Of a stretch of 13,105 nt of DNA, positions 1 through 6,352 are shown piece by piece. Positions within the stretch are counted from its first letter, which is position 1; every line of letters begins with the position of its first letter. The notes under the pieces are model-generated. The model made no database searches. It had not been told where the DNA came from and saw nothing but the letters and a program-made list of their open reading frames with translations. The position numbers and the translations under genes are program-made. The DNA comes from Planctomycetota bacterium (lineage in GTDB: Bacteria > Planctomycetota > Planctomycetia > Pirellulales > Lacipirellulaceae), in NCBI GenBank assembly GCA_024278035.1, contig JAJRUA010000196.1:1-13105 (forward strand), given 5' to 3'.

Positions 1-2312
1 AGCAGTTTGCCGCCGCCTCGCAAGAACTCCAAGGCTTGGACGGCGAGGTTCACAAGTCGCAACAACTTTTGACCGGGGCCGAGCGAAAACTTCGCGACGA
101 CCGCAGCATGCTTTCCAAGTTGCCAGGCCAGCTAGCCGACCTTCGCGGCCGTTTGACCGGTGCCAAAGAGCGGTCGGTCGTCTTGGAAGAACTGGAACGC
201 CGGCTCGACGGGCTTAGCGCTGGCACCAAAGAAGTTTTACGGCTCGCTCGCGAACAGCCCAACGGACCATTCGGTGGCGTTCGGGGCGTGGTTGCCGACT
301 TGCTAAACGTCGACGCGGACACCGCTTCGCTTGTCGAAATCGCACTCGGAGATCGGGCCAACCATCTTCTTGTCGAACAGACTCGCCCTGCCATGTTCGC
401 TTTGAACGACACCGAGTGGCCCGGGCGAACCAGTTTTCTCCGCATGGATGTCCCTTTGCCGGCTAGCGCGGTCGACCGTATCGACCTTTCCAGCGAGTCC
501 GGCGTCATGGGGCGTGCCGATCAGTTTGTCGAAACGGCTCCCGAGCTTACGTCGCTTCCGCGTCGTCTGTTAGGACGAACTTGGTTCGTCGATTCGCTGC
601 AAACGGCTCTTCGATTGTCGAGCGGAATCGGCCGGGGACTTAGTTACGTCACGGTCGTAGGCGAAGTTGTCGGAGCCGATGGGACACTCATCGTCGGTCC
701 CCGCCAATCGACCACGGGCTTGCTTTCTCGCCGAAGCGAACTACGCGCGCTTGTCGAAGAAATTCGCGACATGGAGAAACGCATCAAGCAACAGGACTCG
801 GTTTGTGTTGAACTAGAAAGCTCGATTCTCGTCGAAGAACAAAAGCTAAGCGACTTCTCCGAACTGCATCAAAAACTCTCCAAGCAGCTTGCTGCCGCAC
901 AGCTCCAGGTTGCCTCGCTTCGCGAACGGCTTGCTCAAGCCAGCAAACGCTATGAAACGGCCAAGTCCGATTTCACCGCGACCGAAGACAAGCACACCAC
1001 CGCAACTCACGACCTTCAACACGACCGACAACGACTCGCTCAGCTTCAAAGCAACTTGCAACAACTACAGAAACGTCTCGACGATCGCACCGAGCTGGCT
1101 GGCAAGCTCGAACACCAACTCGGCACGCTTCAACGAAACGTCACCGACCACCGAGTCGACCTGGCACGTAGCGAACAACGTCGCGACGGCCTCCGACGCC
1201 AAATGGAACAACTCCATCGAGACCACGAAGAACACGATCGCGCACTCGTCGAAACTCACGAGCGTGTTTCTCAGTGTCGCGACCAATATCAGCAACTCGA
1301 ACAGTCGGTTCTCGATTTCAGCAGCGACCTCGCCGAGCTTTACCGTACGAAAGAGCACTTAGGAAGCCAATCGCGAGGTCTCACTCATAAACAAGTCATA
1401 CTTCGCCAACAGAAAAATCGACTCAGCAAAAACTGCGAACAGCTTCGCATGCGTCTCCTGCAATGCCAAGGAGGCCTTCAACAAGCCGAAATCCGCGTCC
1501 AACAGCTGAAACAACAACGGGGCGATTCGGCCAGTCGACTTGCCGACGACTACGGTACGGATCTCGCCCTGCTCGCCACGACCGATCCCTCAGACAAACT
1601 CGAAGACAAGCAAACCGCTGAAAACGAAATCCAAAAACTCCGAGCCCTTCTGCAAAACATTGGCCCGGTGAACCTTGAAGCACTCTCCGAGCTCGAAGCT
1701 ATCGAGCAACGTCATACTTCGCTCTCGCGACAATACCAAGACCTTTGCGAAGCCAAAAATCGCCTCGAACAGTTGGTCACTCGCATCAACATCGAAAGTC
1801 GAGAGCTCTTTGTCAAAGCACTCGACATCATCCGGGGACATTTCCAGGAACTCTACAGCAACCTTTTTGGCGGAGGCGAAGCAGACATCATTATCGACGA
1901 AAGCGATGGCGGTGACGTCTTGGAATGCGGCATCGAAATTATCGCCCGCCCTCCCGGCAAGCAGCCTCGTAGCATTTCGCTCCTCTCAGGCGGCGAACGC
2001 ACGCTCACCTGCGTCGCGCTGCTACTGGCAATCTTCCGCAGCCGCCCAAGCCCTTTCTGCGTGCTCGACGAAGTTGATGCCGCCCTCGACGAAGCCAACA
2101 TCGACCGCTTTGCCGAAGTGCTAAAAGAGTTTATGACCACCACCCAGTTCATTGTCGTGACCCACTCCAAGCGAACGATGTCCTGCGCCGACACACTCTA
2201 CGGCATTACGATGCAAGAGTCGGGCGTCTCGAAACGCGTCTCCGTACGGTTTGAAGATGTGAGTGCCGAAGGGCATATCCCCCCTGAAGCCGGTGGTGCG
2301 AAAGCAGCGTAG
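1..2312 (+). CDS. smc: SMC chromosome segregation ATPase, C-terminal part (5' end outside window)
   Basis: SMC dimers use ATP to organise and segregate the chromosome, usually with ScpA and ScpB. The reading frame is open from base 3 to the left edge, so the N-terminal head (Walker A) and most of the first coiled-coil arm lie outside. Visible in order: the end of the first coiled coil; the hinge (about nt 265-710, with the glycine-rich segment GVRGVVADLL and later GRGLSYVTVVGEVV); a Gln/Arg/Leu-rich coiled coil of about 1 kb with no proline-rich break; the conserved IGPVNLEALSE segment near nt 1660; and the C-terminal ATPase head. The head has the ABC signature LSGGE at 1983-1997, Walker B CVLDE at 2058-2072 followed by the D-loop region, and a VTHSK switch histidine near 2157. 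All key head residues are present. The gene is convergent with the repair operon, with a palindromic element between them. The product is clear; only the missing 5' part is unknown. Confidence 0.96.
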   Translation, partial: QFAAASQELQGLDGEVHKSQQLLTGAERKLRDDRSMLSKLPGQLADLRGRLTGAKERSVVLEELERRLDGLSAGTKEVLRLAREQPNGPFGGVRGVVADLLNVDADTASLVEIALGDRANHLLVEQTRPAMFALNDTEWPGRTSFLRMDVPLPASAVDRIDLSSESGVMGRADQFVETAPELTSLPRRLLGRTWFVDSLQTALRLSSGIGRGLSYVTVVGEVVGADGTLIVGPRQSTTGLLSRRSELRALVEEIRDMEKRIKQQDSVCVELESSILVEEQKLSDFSELHQKLSKQLAAAQLQVASLRERLAQASKRYETAKSDFTATEDKHTTATHDLQHDRQRLAQLQSNLQQLQKRLDDRTELAGKLEHQLGTLQRNVTDHRVDLARSEQRRDGLRRQMEQLHRDHEEHDRALVETHERVSQCRDQYQQLEQSVLDFSSDLAELYRTKEHLGSQSRGLTHKQVILRQQKNRLSKNCEQLRMRLLQCQGGLQQAEIRVQQLKQQRGDSASRLADDYGTDLALLATTDPSDKLEDKQTAENEIQKLRALLQNIGPVNLEALSELEAIEQRHTSLSRQYQDLCEAKNRLEQLVTRINIESRELFVKALDIIRGHFQELYSNLFGGGEADIIIDESDGGDVLECGIEIIARPPGKQPRSISLLSGGERTLTCVALLLAIFRSRPSPFCVLDEVDAALDEANIDRFAEVLKEFMTTTQFIVVTHSKRTMSCADTLYGITMQESGVSKRVSVRFEDVSAEGHIPPEAGGAKAA

Positions 2313-2363
2313 AAGAAACAAAGGACGCGACTCATTGGCGTCATGCCCAGACCCGCGAACCAC

Positions 2364-2470
2364 TAGTGCTTTGTCATAGCTGAAAATTGGGGTGCTGGTT
2401 GTCAGAACAACCTACTGGATAACAACTTCTGTCAGCCAGCACCCCAATTCTAAGAGTTGTCAAAGCACTA
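2364..2470. repeat. 107-bp MITE-like palindromic element, copy 1
   Basis: The whole 161-bp gap between the convergent smc and ogt stops is almost filled by an imperfect palindrome. Its outer arms TAGTGCTTTG (2364-2373) and CAAAGCACTA (2461-2470) are perfect. Its inner arms, 2385-2398 and 2436-2449, give 14 perfect pairs (AATTGGGGTGCTGG), with further pairing around TGTCAG/CTGTCA. The ends begin and finish with TA, as expected if a TA target was duplicated (IS630/Tc1-mariner style). A diverged relative of equal length sits at 4514-4620. There is no coding capacity, so if mobile it would need a transposase supplied elsewhere. The right end lies 3 bp from the ogt stop codon, so the hairpin could also act as a two-way transcription terminator, although neither side has a long T-run. 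Confidence 0.8.
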
Positions 2471-2473
2471 AGC

Positions 2474-2956
2474 TTACGAAAAATCCCATGCCTCTTGTTC
2501 GAGTTTCAGGAGGGCTGCTTTCGTCGGGAGACCCCCGCCGAAGCCGGTTAGTTTTCCATTGGAGCCAATGACTCGATGGCAAGGAATGATCACAGGGATC
2601 GGATTTCGACCGTTCGCCGCGCCGACGGCACGCATTGCCTTAGGTTTACCAAGCCGTGCGGCAATCTCTCCGTACGAAACCGTCTCGCCGTAGGGGACTT
2701 TTAGGAGCTGTTGGAGTACGCCCAACTGAAACGGCGTGCCGCTCGGCTTGAGCGGCAAGGAAAATGTTCGGAGCGACCCCGAAAAGTAATCGTTGAGTTG
2801 CGCCTTGGTCTCGGAAAAAATAGCATCGCGTAGTTCCCAGTCGGGCTCAGCGCGTCGACGTTTGGGGCCGTCAGGAAAACCGAGTTCTTGCAAGACGTAT
2901 TGATCTCCTACCAGCAGCAACTCGCCAATCGGTGTATCGAGGTAAGTGTAATTCAC
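2474..2956 (-). CDS. ogt: Methylated-DNA--[protein]-cysteine S-methyltransferase (Ogt type)
   Basis: This is a suicide repair enzyme that transfers the alkyl group from O6-alkylguanine (and O4-alkylthymine) in DNA to its own cysteine. The product is 160 residues, close to E. coli Ogt (about 171). The acceptor motif is PCHRV with Cys126. It is preceded by the winged-helix segment YGEIAARLGKPKAMRAVG, which includes the arginine-finger region, and by ANGRNP, and followed by GKLTGFGGGL. I chose the GTG start at 2956 because AGGAG lies 8 nt upstream and the protein then begins MNYTYLDTPIGELLLVG, the normal family start. A longer frame to 3028 would overlap the upstream gene and has no such ribosome site. 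It lies 17 nt after the Ada/AlkA fusion, so the two are co-transcribed; this supplies the O6-guanine repair activity that the fusion lacks. Confidence 0.95.
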   Translation of the reverse strand: MNYTYLDTPIGELLLVGDQYVLQELGFPDGPKRRRAEPDWELRDAIFSETKAQLNDYFSGSLRTFSLPLKPSGTPFQLGVLQQLLKVPYGETVSYGEIAARLGKPKAMRAVGAANGRNPIPVIIPCHRVIGSNGKLTGFGGGLPTKAALLKLEQEAWDFS

Positions 2957-2973
2957 GAGTTGATTCTCCTGAT

Positions 2974-4443
2974 TCAGGTGAGCAAGTTCCAGAGGTGCAT
3001 CGCCGCATAGGCGCGCCAGGGCCGCCACGATTCAGCATGTTTTGATAGTGTTTTCGAGGTTGCTTTCTTGCCTGGGGCAATCGCTTTAAGCAGACCGAGA
3101 TCCGAGGCGGGAAACGCATCGGGATCTTTTAAGACCCGCATCGCGACATATTGCACAGTCCACGGACCGATTCCAGGAATAGCTTGAAGACGCTGAGAAA
3201 ATTCCCCCGGCTCTTGAGCCGAGTTAAATTGAATCTCTCCCTGTTCGGTTGCCTTGGAAAGTTGCCGTATCGTCTCGACACGGCGTGTGGTGATCCCAAG
3301 GTTGTTCATGCGTGCTTTGGCAAGACGGGCCGGCGCAGGAAAAAAATGGGATAGCGTGCCAGTCGGGACAGCGTACCGGAGGCCGAGGGGGTTGCTTAAA
3401 AGATCGCCGTAGCGATGCACCAGTCGGCCGGCGAGTGTGGTTGCTCCTTTCACCGAAATTTGTTGGCCAAGGATTGCTCGCACGGTCAGCTCGAAACCGT
3501 TCCACGCACCAGGGACGCGCAGGCCCGGTTGCCGGCGAACCGAAGCGGCGAGACGCTTGTCTTGGCGAAGCATGTTGGCGATCTCTTGGATCGGCGCGTC
3601 AAGATCGAGTGCCATGCGCGCCGTCTGCGAGATCTCCAAGAGGTGTTCTGTCGCAATCGCATGAACCGTCATTGTCAGAAAACCGGCGAGCTTTGCTGGC
3701 CGAATTTCGACGATGCCTGGTTGGCCTCCAACCAGGACCGTTCTCGCGTACCGATCTCCGGCGACTTCTTCCACGCCTGGCGTCGCCCGTCCAGCCAGAA
3801 ACCGCAGCATGGCGTTCCAGTCGAAAGGCTTTTGGTAGGACAGTCGCAGCGACAGGCCCAATCCACAGTTGCCAGGATTGGTCTGACTGTGTTTGCGAAG
3901 CTCGCGAGGCGTCCGCTGATAGGTTTTGATAAATTGATCGTTGAAACGGCGAACACTTCCGTACCCGGCGGCCATGGCAACTTGAGTCATCGTCAAGCTC
4001 GTTTCATCGAGCAAGCGTTTGGCAAAATGAAGCCGTCCAGTTTGTGCCACCGCGGTTGGCGACGCTCCCAAATGCTTTTTGAACAACCGTCGTAGATGGC
4101 GATCAGTCACCCCAAGACGTGTTGCAAGCTGTGTGACATCGCTGTTCTCTAAAGCGCCTTCGGCAATGAGTCGCAGTCCACGCCGTACCGTGGTCGAGCT
4201 GCCATACCAAGCAGGCGAGCCGGGAGCACACTCGGGGCGACATCGTAAGCAAGGTCGAAAACCAGCCTCCGAGGCAGCCGCTGCGCTGGCAAAGAACGTG
4301 ACATTTTTCGCGAGCGGCATTTTGACAGGACAGACGGGGCGACAATAAATGCCAGTCGTCTTCACGGCAACAAAAAACCGCCCGTCGAACCGCGCATCGC
4401 GAGCCAATCGGGCCCGCTCACAAATTTTGTTATTCAACAGCAT
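2974..4443 (-). CDS. ada: Ada/AraC/AlkA fusion: adaptive-response regulator and 3-methyladenine DNA glycosylase II
   Basis: This 489-residue protein joins three parts of the adaptive response to DNA alkylation. Residues 1-75 form the Ada metal-binding domain: RFDGRFFVAVKTTGIYCRPVCP with zinc ligands Cys34, Cys38, Cys65 and Cys68. Cys34 aligns with E. coli Ada Cys38, which takes the methyl group from phosphotriesters. Residues about 85-185 are an AraC-type double HTH (TRLGVTDRHLRRLFKKHLGASP, split across two helices, then YGSVRRFNDQFIKTYQRTP). Residues about 198-310 are the AlkA N-terminal domain. Residues about 320-489 are the HhH-GPD glycosylase, with hairpin IPGIGPWTV and catalytic Asp448 in FPASDLGL. 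The Ada methyltransferase domain is absent; ogt follows 17 nt downstream. From family knowledge, methylated Cys34 would turn the protein into an activator of its own operon. An AdaA-AlkA fusion next to ogt is also known in mycobacteria. The ribosome site before the ATG is weak. Confidence 0.95.
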   Translation of the reverse strand: MLLNNKICERARLARDARFDGRFFVAVKTTGIYCRPVCPVKMPLAKNVTFFASAAAASEAGFRPCLRCRPECAPGSPAWYGSSTTVRRGLRLIAEGALENSDVTQLATRLGVTDRHLRRLFKKHLGASPTAVAQTGRLHFAKRLLDETSLTMTQVAMAAGYGSVRRFNDQFIKTYQRTPRELRKHSQTNPGNCGLGLSLRLSYQKPFDWNAMLRFLAGRATPGVEEVAGDRYARTVLVGGQPGIVEIRPAKLAGFLTMTVHAIATEHLLEISQTARMALDLDAPIQEIANMLRQDKRLAASVRRQPGLRVPGAWNGFELTVRAILGQQISVKGATTLAGRLVHRYGDLLSNPLGLRYAVPTGTLSHFFPAPARLAKARMNNLGITTRRVETIRQLSKATEQGEIQFNSAQEPGEFSQRLQAIPGIGPWTVQYVAMRVLKDPDAFPASDLGLLKAIAPGKKATSKTLSKHAESWRPWRAYAAMHLWNLLT

Positions 4444-4513
4444 GTTTTTTGCTTTCTATGCAGAAGTGTACCCAGCAAAGAAAGTAAAACTAGCCATATT
4501 CGGACCTCGTCAC

Positions 4514-4620
4514 GAGTGCTTGACAACCTCTTCGAGTTAGGGGACTGGCTGACAGAAGAACTTACTGCAAAGCAACTTCTGTCAGCCCACACCTGCACTT
4601 TGAATACGGACAAAGCACCA
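4514..4620. repeat. 107-bp MITE-like palindromic element, copy 2 (diverged)
   Basis: The same length and plan as the element at 2364-2470. The left end is GAGTGCTTGACAACCTCTT, matching the reverse complement of copy 1's right end (TAGTGCTTTGACAACTCTT) apart from small indels. The right end is GACAAAGCAC. The inner arms GGCTGACAGAAG (4547-4558) and CTTCTGTCAGCC (4576-4587) are a perfect 12-bp inverted repeat with a 17-nt loop, and the core CTGGCTGACAGAAG is shared with copy 1. The terminal TA seen in copy 1 is not kept. The element lies about 70 bp upstream of the ada start, so the two copies bracket the repair operon. Confidence 0.75.
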
Positions 4621-4629
4621 ACACCTAAA

Positions 4630-4849
4630 AGGTGGGCTCCCTGGAAACGAGACGCGACCTCAATCGAGGGGGCTTCAGGCGGTATAACCGGATGAGTCGG
4701 TGTAAATAGGGAAAGTTTCTAAAGTTAGCCCCCCATTTGAATCGAAACTAACTCTCGGAAGGGTTGTTCTCGACGACACGGCCACAGTGATTATTCACTC
4801 AGGCTAACCCCGTCGCTCGGAACAGACCTACCAAGGGGGGAGCCTGCCT
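4630..4849. ncRNA. Candidate structured RNA, about 220 nt, family not recognised
   Basis: The two ends pair: AGGTGGGCTCCC (4630-4641) with GGGAGCCTGCCT (4838-4849), 12 pairs including two G-U. Inside are a 7-bp stem GGGGGCT (4668-4674)/AGCCCCC (4727-4733) and a long 3' hairpin. That hairpin is built from CGACG/CGTCG (4771-4775/4811-4815), GGCC/GGCT (4780-4783/4802-4805) and AGTGA/TCACT (4786-4790/4795-4799) with loop TTAT. A small stem CCTC/GAGG lies at 4658-4669. Two mutually exclusive hairpins share ACCG at 4687-4690: it can pair with CGGT at 4680-4683 or CGGT at 4698-4701. This nested layout is more than palindrome-rich DNA usually gives. It does not match what I know of RNase P, tmRNA, 6S or SRP RNA. 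The strand is unproven, since no clear promoter or T-run terminator is visible; the plus reading is described here. Confidence 0.5.
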
Positions 4850-4870
4850 AAAGGAAGGCGTAAGGCCTTT

Positions 4871-4924
4871 GGCATAAGTTGCTAGTAATACTTGCTAGTG
4901 ACTTACGACCAACGACTTATTGCC
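4871..4924. repeat. Imperfect palindrome of short GTTG/ACTT-type units
   Basis: GGCATAAGT (4871-4879) pairs with ACTTATTGCC (4915-4924) with one bulged base. Between them lie direct and inverted copies of short units such as TTGCTAGT (4879-4886 and 4892-4899) and ACTTACGACCAACGACTTA. It resembles the two larger palindromes at 5131-5213 and 5304-5390 in style (repeated 6-8-bp words) but not closely in sequence. Confidence 0.5.
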
Positions 4925-4973
4925 TTCATTCGACACGCTCTCAGTGTGCAACTCGTGTTGCAAATCCTAGCGT

Positions 4974-5006
4974 TTTGTCTGTTTATTGATTGGATAGATA
5001 GACAAA
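4974..5006. repeat. 13-bp-stem hairpin
   Basis: The arms 4974-4986 and 4994-5006 pair along 13 positions (TTTGTCTGTTTAT against ATAGATAGACAAA, two of the pairs G-U as RNA) around a 7-nt loop. The right arm continues into GACAAAGCAC, the same ten bases that end MITE-like copy 2, so this may be the remnant of a further copy. It could equally be a terminator-like RNA hairpin, though no T-run follows. Confidence 0.55.
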
Positions 5007-5130
5007 GCACTTGGCGATGAGTGTACGGAAGTGTGAAAAATAGTTGCTTGGAATGGCTTATGCCTACATTCTCCAATTTAACGACTTTTGCCAATCTTCC
5101 AGTGCTTGCATCGCCGATAGGTTTTATACC

Positions 5131-5213
5131 GAGTTGTGAGTTGTAAGTTTTGAGCCGCAAGCTGACGAAGGAAAAAGCCTTTATCGCGACCCACGACTCG
5201 CAAGTTGCAACTC
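5131..5213. repeat. Palindromic intergenic repeat, copy A
   Basis: It starts GAGTTGTGAGTTGTAAGTTT and ends in the inverse sense with ACTCGCAAGTTGCAACTC. The middle is GACGAAGGAAAAAGCC. The same order of words (GAGTTGTGAGTT, TGAGCCGC, TGACGAAGGAAA, TCGCGACCC, ACTCGC) recurs 173 bp further on. The arms pair imperfectly. It is non-coding; the short open frame crossing both copies is not credible as a gene. Confidence 0.7.
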
Positions 5214-5303
5214 AACATGGACGGAGAGGATCAGAAGGACCTGAGCCAACCCAACATGCGATTTATAGGATGCCCCGACCCAGGTACGCATTCGGCATAG
5301 ATG

Positions 5304-5390
5304 GGTTGCGAGTTGTGAGTTATGAGCCGCGAGTTGACGAAGGAAATTCCTTCGCCGTTTTCTCGCGACCCGTAACTCGCGGCTCGCAAC
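5304..5390. repeat. Palindromic intergenic repeat, copy B
   Basis: This is the better preserved copy. It is bounded by GTTGCGAG (5304-5311) and CTCGCAAC (5383-5390), with arms of nearly 30 bp that pair with few mismatches. At the centre lies the perfect palindrome CGAAGGAAATTCCTTCG (5338-5354). It shares the word order GAGTTGTGAGTTATGAGCCGC, GACGAAGGAAA, CGCGACCC, AACTCGC with copy A. The unit looks built from the 7-8-bp word GCGAGTT(G) and its complement. Confidence 0.75.
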
Positions 5391-5459
5391 ACGTCGCCTA
5401 CCCGCTGGCAGAAGGGAAGCAAGTTGCCAGGCCGATGCACTAACTAGAGGGGTGTCCAG

Positions 5460-5474
5460 TCCGCCAAAGGCGGA
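5460..5474. promoter_or_regulatory. Short perfect palindrome upstream of the HTH-receiver gene, possible operator
   Basis: TCCGCC (5460-5465) and GGCGGA (5469-5474) form a perfect 6-bp inverted repeat with a 3-bp spacer, 40 bp before the ATG of a DNA-binding protein. Position and symmetry suit an autoregulatory site or a hairpin in the mRNA leader. No function is shown by sequence alone. Confidence 0.35.
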
Positions 5475-5514
5475 TTGACCAGTGTCAACGCAAGAATATA
5501 TTGGAGTACCCGTG

Positions 5515-6087
5515 ATGAAGGTCTTTACTACTGGTCAGGTCGCTAAGATCTGCAAAGTGGCCCCCCGCACGGTCAGCAAGTGGTTTGACTCAGGGCGTTT
5601 GAAGGGCTATCGCATTCCCGGTTCCCAGGACCGGAGAATTCCCCGCGAATACTTGATTAAGTTTCTCAAAGAGCACGGCATGCCGCTTGGCGATCTTGAG
5701 GATGAGGCCATGGCCAAAATCCTGATTGTTGCTCAAGATCAAGTCTTGATCGAGAATCTCAAGCGAGAGCTGCCGCCCCAGAGGTCATTCAAAACTTCGA
5801 TGGCCGCAAGCGGTTTTGAAGCTGGCATCCAAGCCGAAAGCTTCCACCCCGACTGCATTATCGTCGACTTTTCGATCGGACAAGTCGAAGCTCTGCAGAT
5901 TTGCCAAAATCTGCGCCGCAGCAGCGATTTTGCTGAAACCATTCTGATCGCACTACTACCGGACGACGGTACCACTGCCAGCTTCGACCGTTCGAGTATC
6001 AACGAGACGTTCAAAAAACCGTTCGACGCCGCTCTGCTGGCCGAACGACTACGAACTCTCATTGGTAGCAAAAAAGAATTGGTCTGA
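5515..6087 (+). CDS. Excisionase/MerR-type HTH protein with C-terminal degenerate receiver domain
   Basis: A 190-residue probable transcription regulator. Residues 3-55 are a winged HTH of the excisionase (HTH_17/MerR-like) kind: TTGQVAKICKVAPRTVSKWF, then GRLKGYRIPGSQDRRIPRE, a wing-like stretch rich in Arg. Residues 67-185 have the alternating pattern of a response-regulator receiver. The phospho-acceptor position is kept (Asp118 in CIIVDFS), as is Lys158 before Pro159 (FKKPFD). The acidic pair that binds magnesium is replaced (IVAQD instead of IVDDD), and the switch Thr/Ser is Leu (ILIALLP). The receiver may therefore not be phosphorylated normally. I chose ATG 5515 because GGAG lies 8 nt upstream and HTH proteins of this kind start MKVFTTGQVA; an in-frame GTG at 5482 would add eleven unconserved residues. 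No kinase is adjacent. I recognise the type from planctomycetes; its target is unknown. Confidence 0.85.
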   Translation: MKVFTTGQVAKICKVAPRTVSKWFDSGRLKGYRIPGSQDRRIPREYLIKFLKEHGMPLGDLEDEAMAKILIVAQDQVLIENLKRELPPQRSFKTSMAASGFEAGIQAESFHPDCIIVDFSIGQVEALQICQNLRRSSDFAETILIALLPDDGTTASFDRSSINETFKKPFDAALLAERLRTLIGSKKELV

Positions 6088-6280
6088 GTTTTCTCAGAAA
6101 TTGAAGGTCAGCCGTAGGTCGCAGTCACGATCAACTGCTGAGTAAGCAAAAACGAAAAGTGTGCCTAAACCGTTGGAGGAGACTGCTTCCGGCGGATTAC
6201 ATATCGAGTCAGGGGCTGTTGAACGATTCAACTGCGAAGTGGCGGTTCTCTCCCGGACCGTTGCTCCTTCCCCAATCATC

Positions 6281-6318
6281 GAGCCTCGCTGCCTATTGGG
6301 CCGCGAGGCTCTTTTTTT
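6281..6318 (+). terminator. Rho-independent terminator
   Basis: GAGCCTCGC (6281-6289) and GCGAGGCTC (6303-6311) are perfect 9-bp arms around a 13-nt loop, directly followed by seven T (6312-6318). This is a textbook intrinsic terminator on the plus strand. It may end the HTH-receiver transcript with a 190-nt 3' region, end a separate small RNA starting in that region, or serve as an attenuator in the leader of moaC. Confidence 0.88.
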
Positions 6319-6352
6319 GCCCCTCCTTTTTCTCCCCCCTTATTCCCCTCAG

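Larger units (their letters stand above)
4444..5514. other. 1.07-kb non-coding, hairpin-rich region between the repair operon and the HTH-receiver gene
   Basis: I find no convincing gene here. The few short open frames have no ribosome site, no recognisable motif and run through palindromes. The region holds the promoter side of the ada operon (about 4444-4513), MITE-like element copy 2, a candidate structured RNA, several independent hairpins, two related palindromic repeats and, at its right end, a small palindrome plus the ribosome site of the next gene. Unassigned stretches are about 5011-5130 and 5214-5303; I see nothing definite in them. Confidence 0.7.

Noticed and set aside
2957..3028. 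Longer start for ogt
   Set aside because: It overlaps the end of the Ada/AlkA gene; the GTG at 2956 has AGGAG at proper spacing and gives the family N-terminus.
3312..4095. Long plus-strand open frames opposite the Ada/AlkA fusion
   Set aside because: They are antisense shadows with no motifs; the minus-strand protein is fully recognisable end to end.
4680..4830. Cobalamin riboswitch
   Set aside because: Fragments such as AAATAGGGAA and GGCCACAGTGA recall it, but the order and the conserved core do not fit, and no cobalamin gene follows directly.
4630..4849. RNase P RNA, tmRNA, 6S RNA or SRP RNA
   Set aside because: The conserved cores I know (such as GAAAGTCC of RNase P, the tRNA-like end of tmRNA, and the GGAA-capped SRP helix with AGCAGC) are not found in the right setting.
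5150..5443. 97-codon plus-strand open frame
   Set aside because: It runs through both palindromic repeats, has no ribosome site and shows no protein-like pattern.
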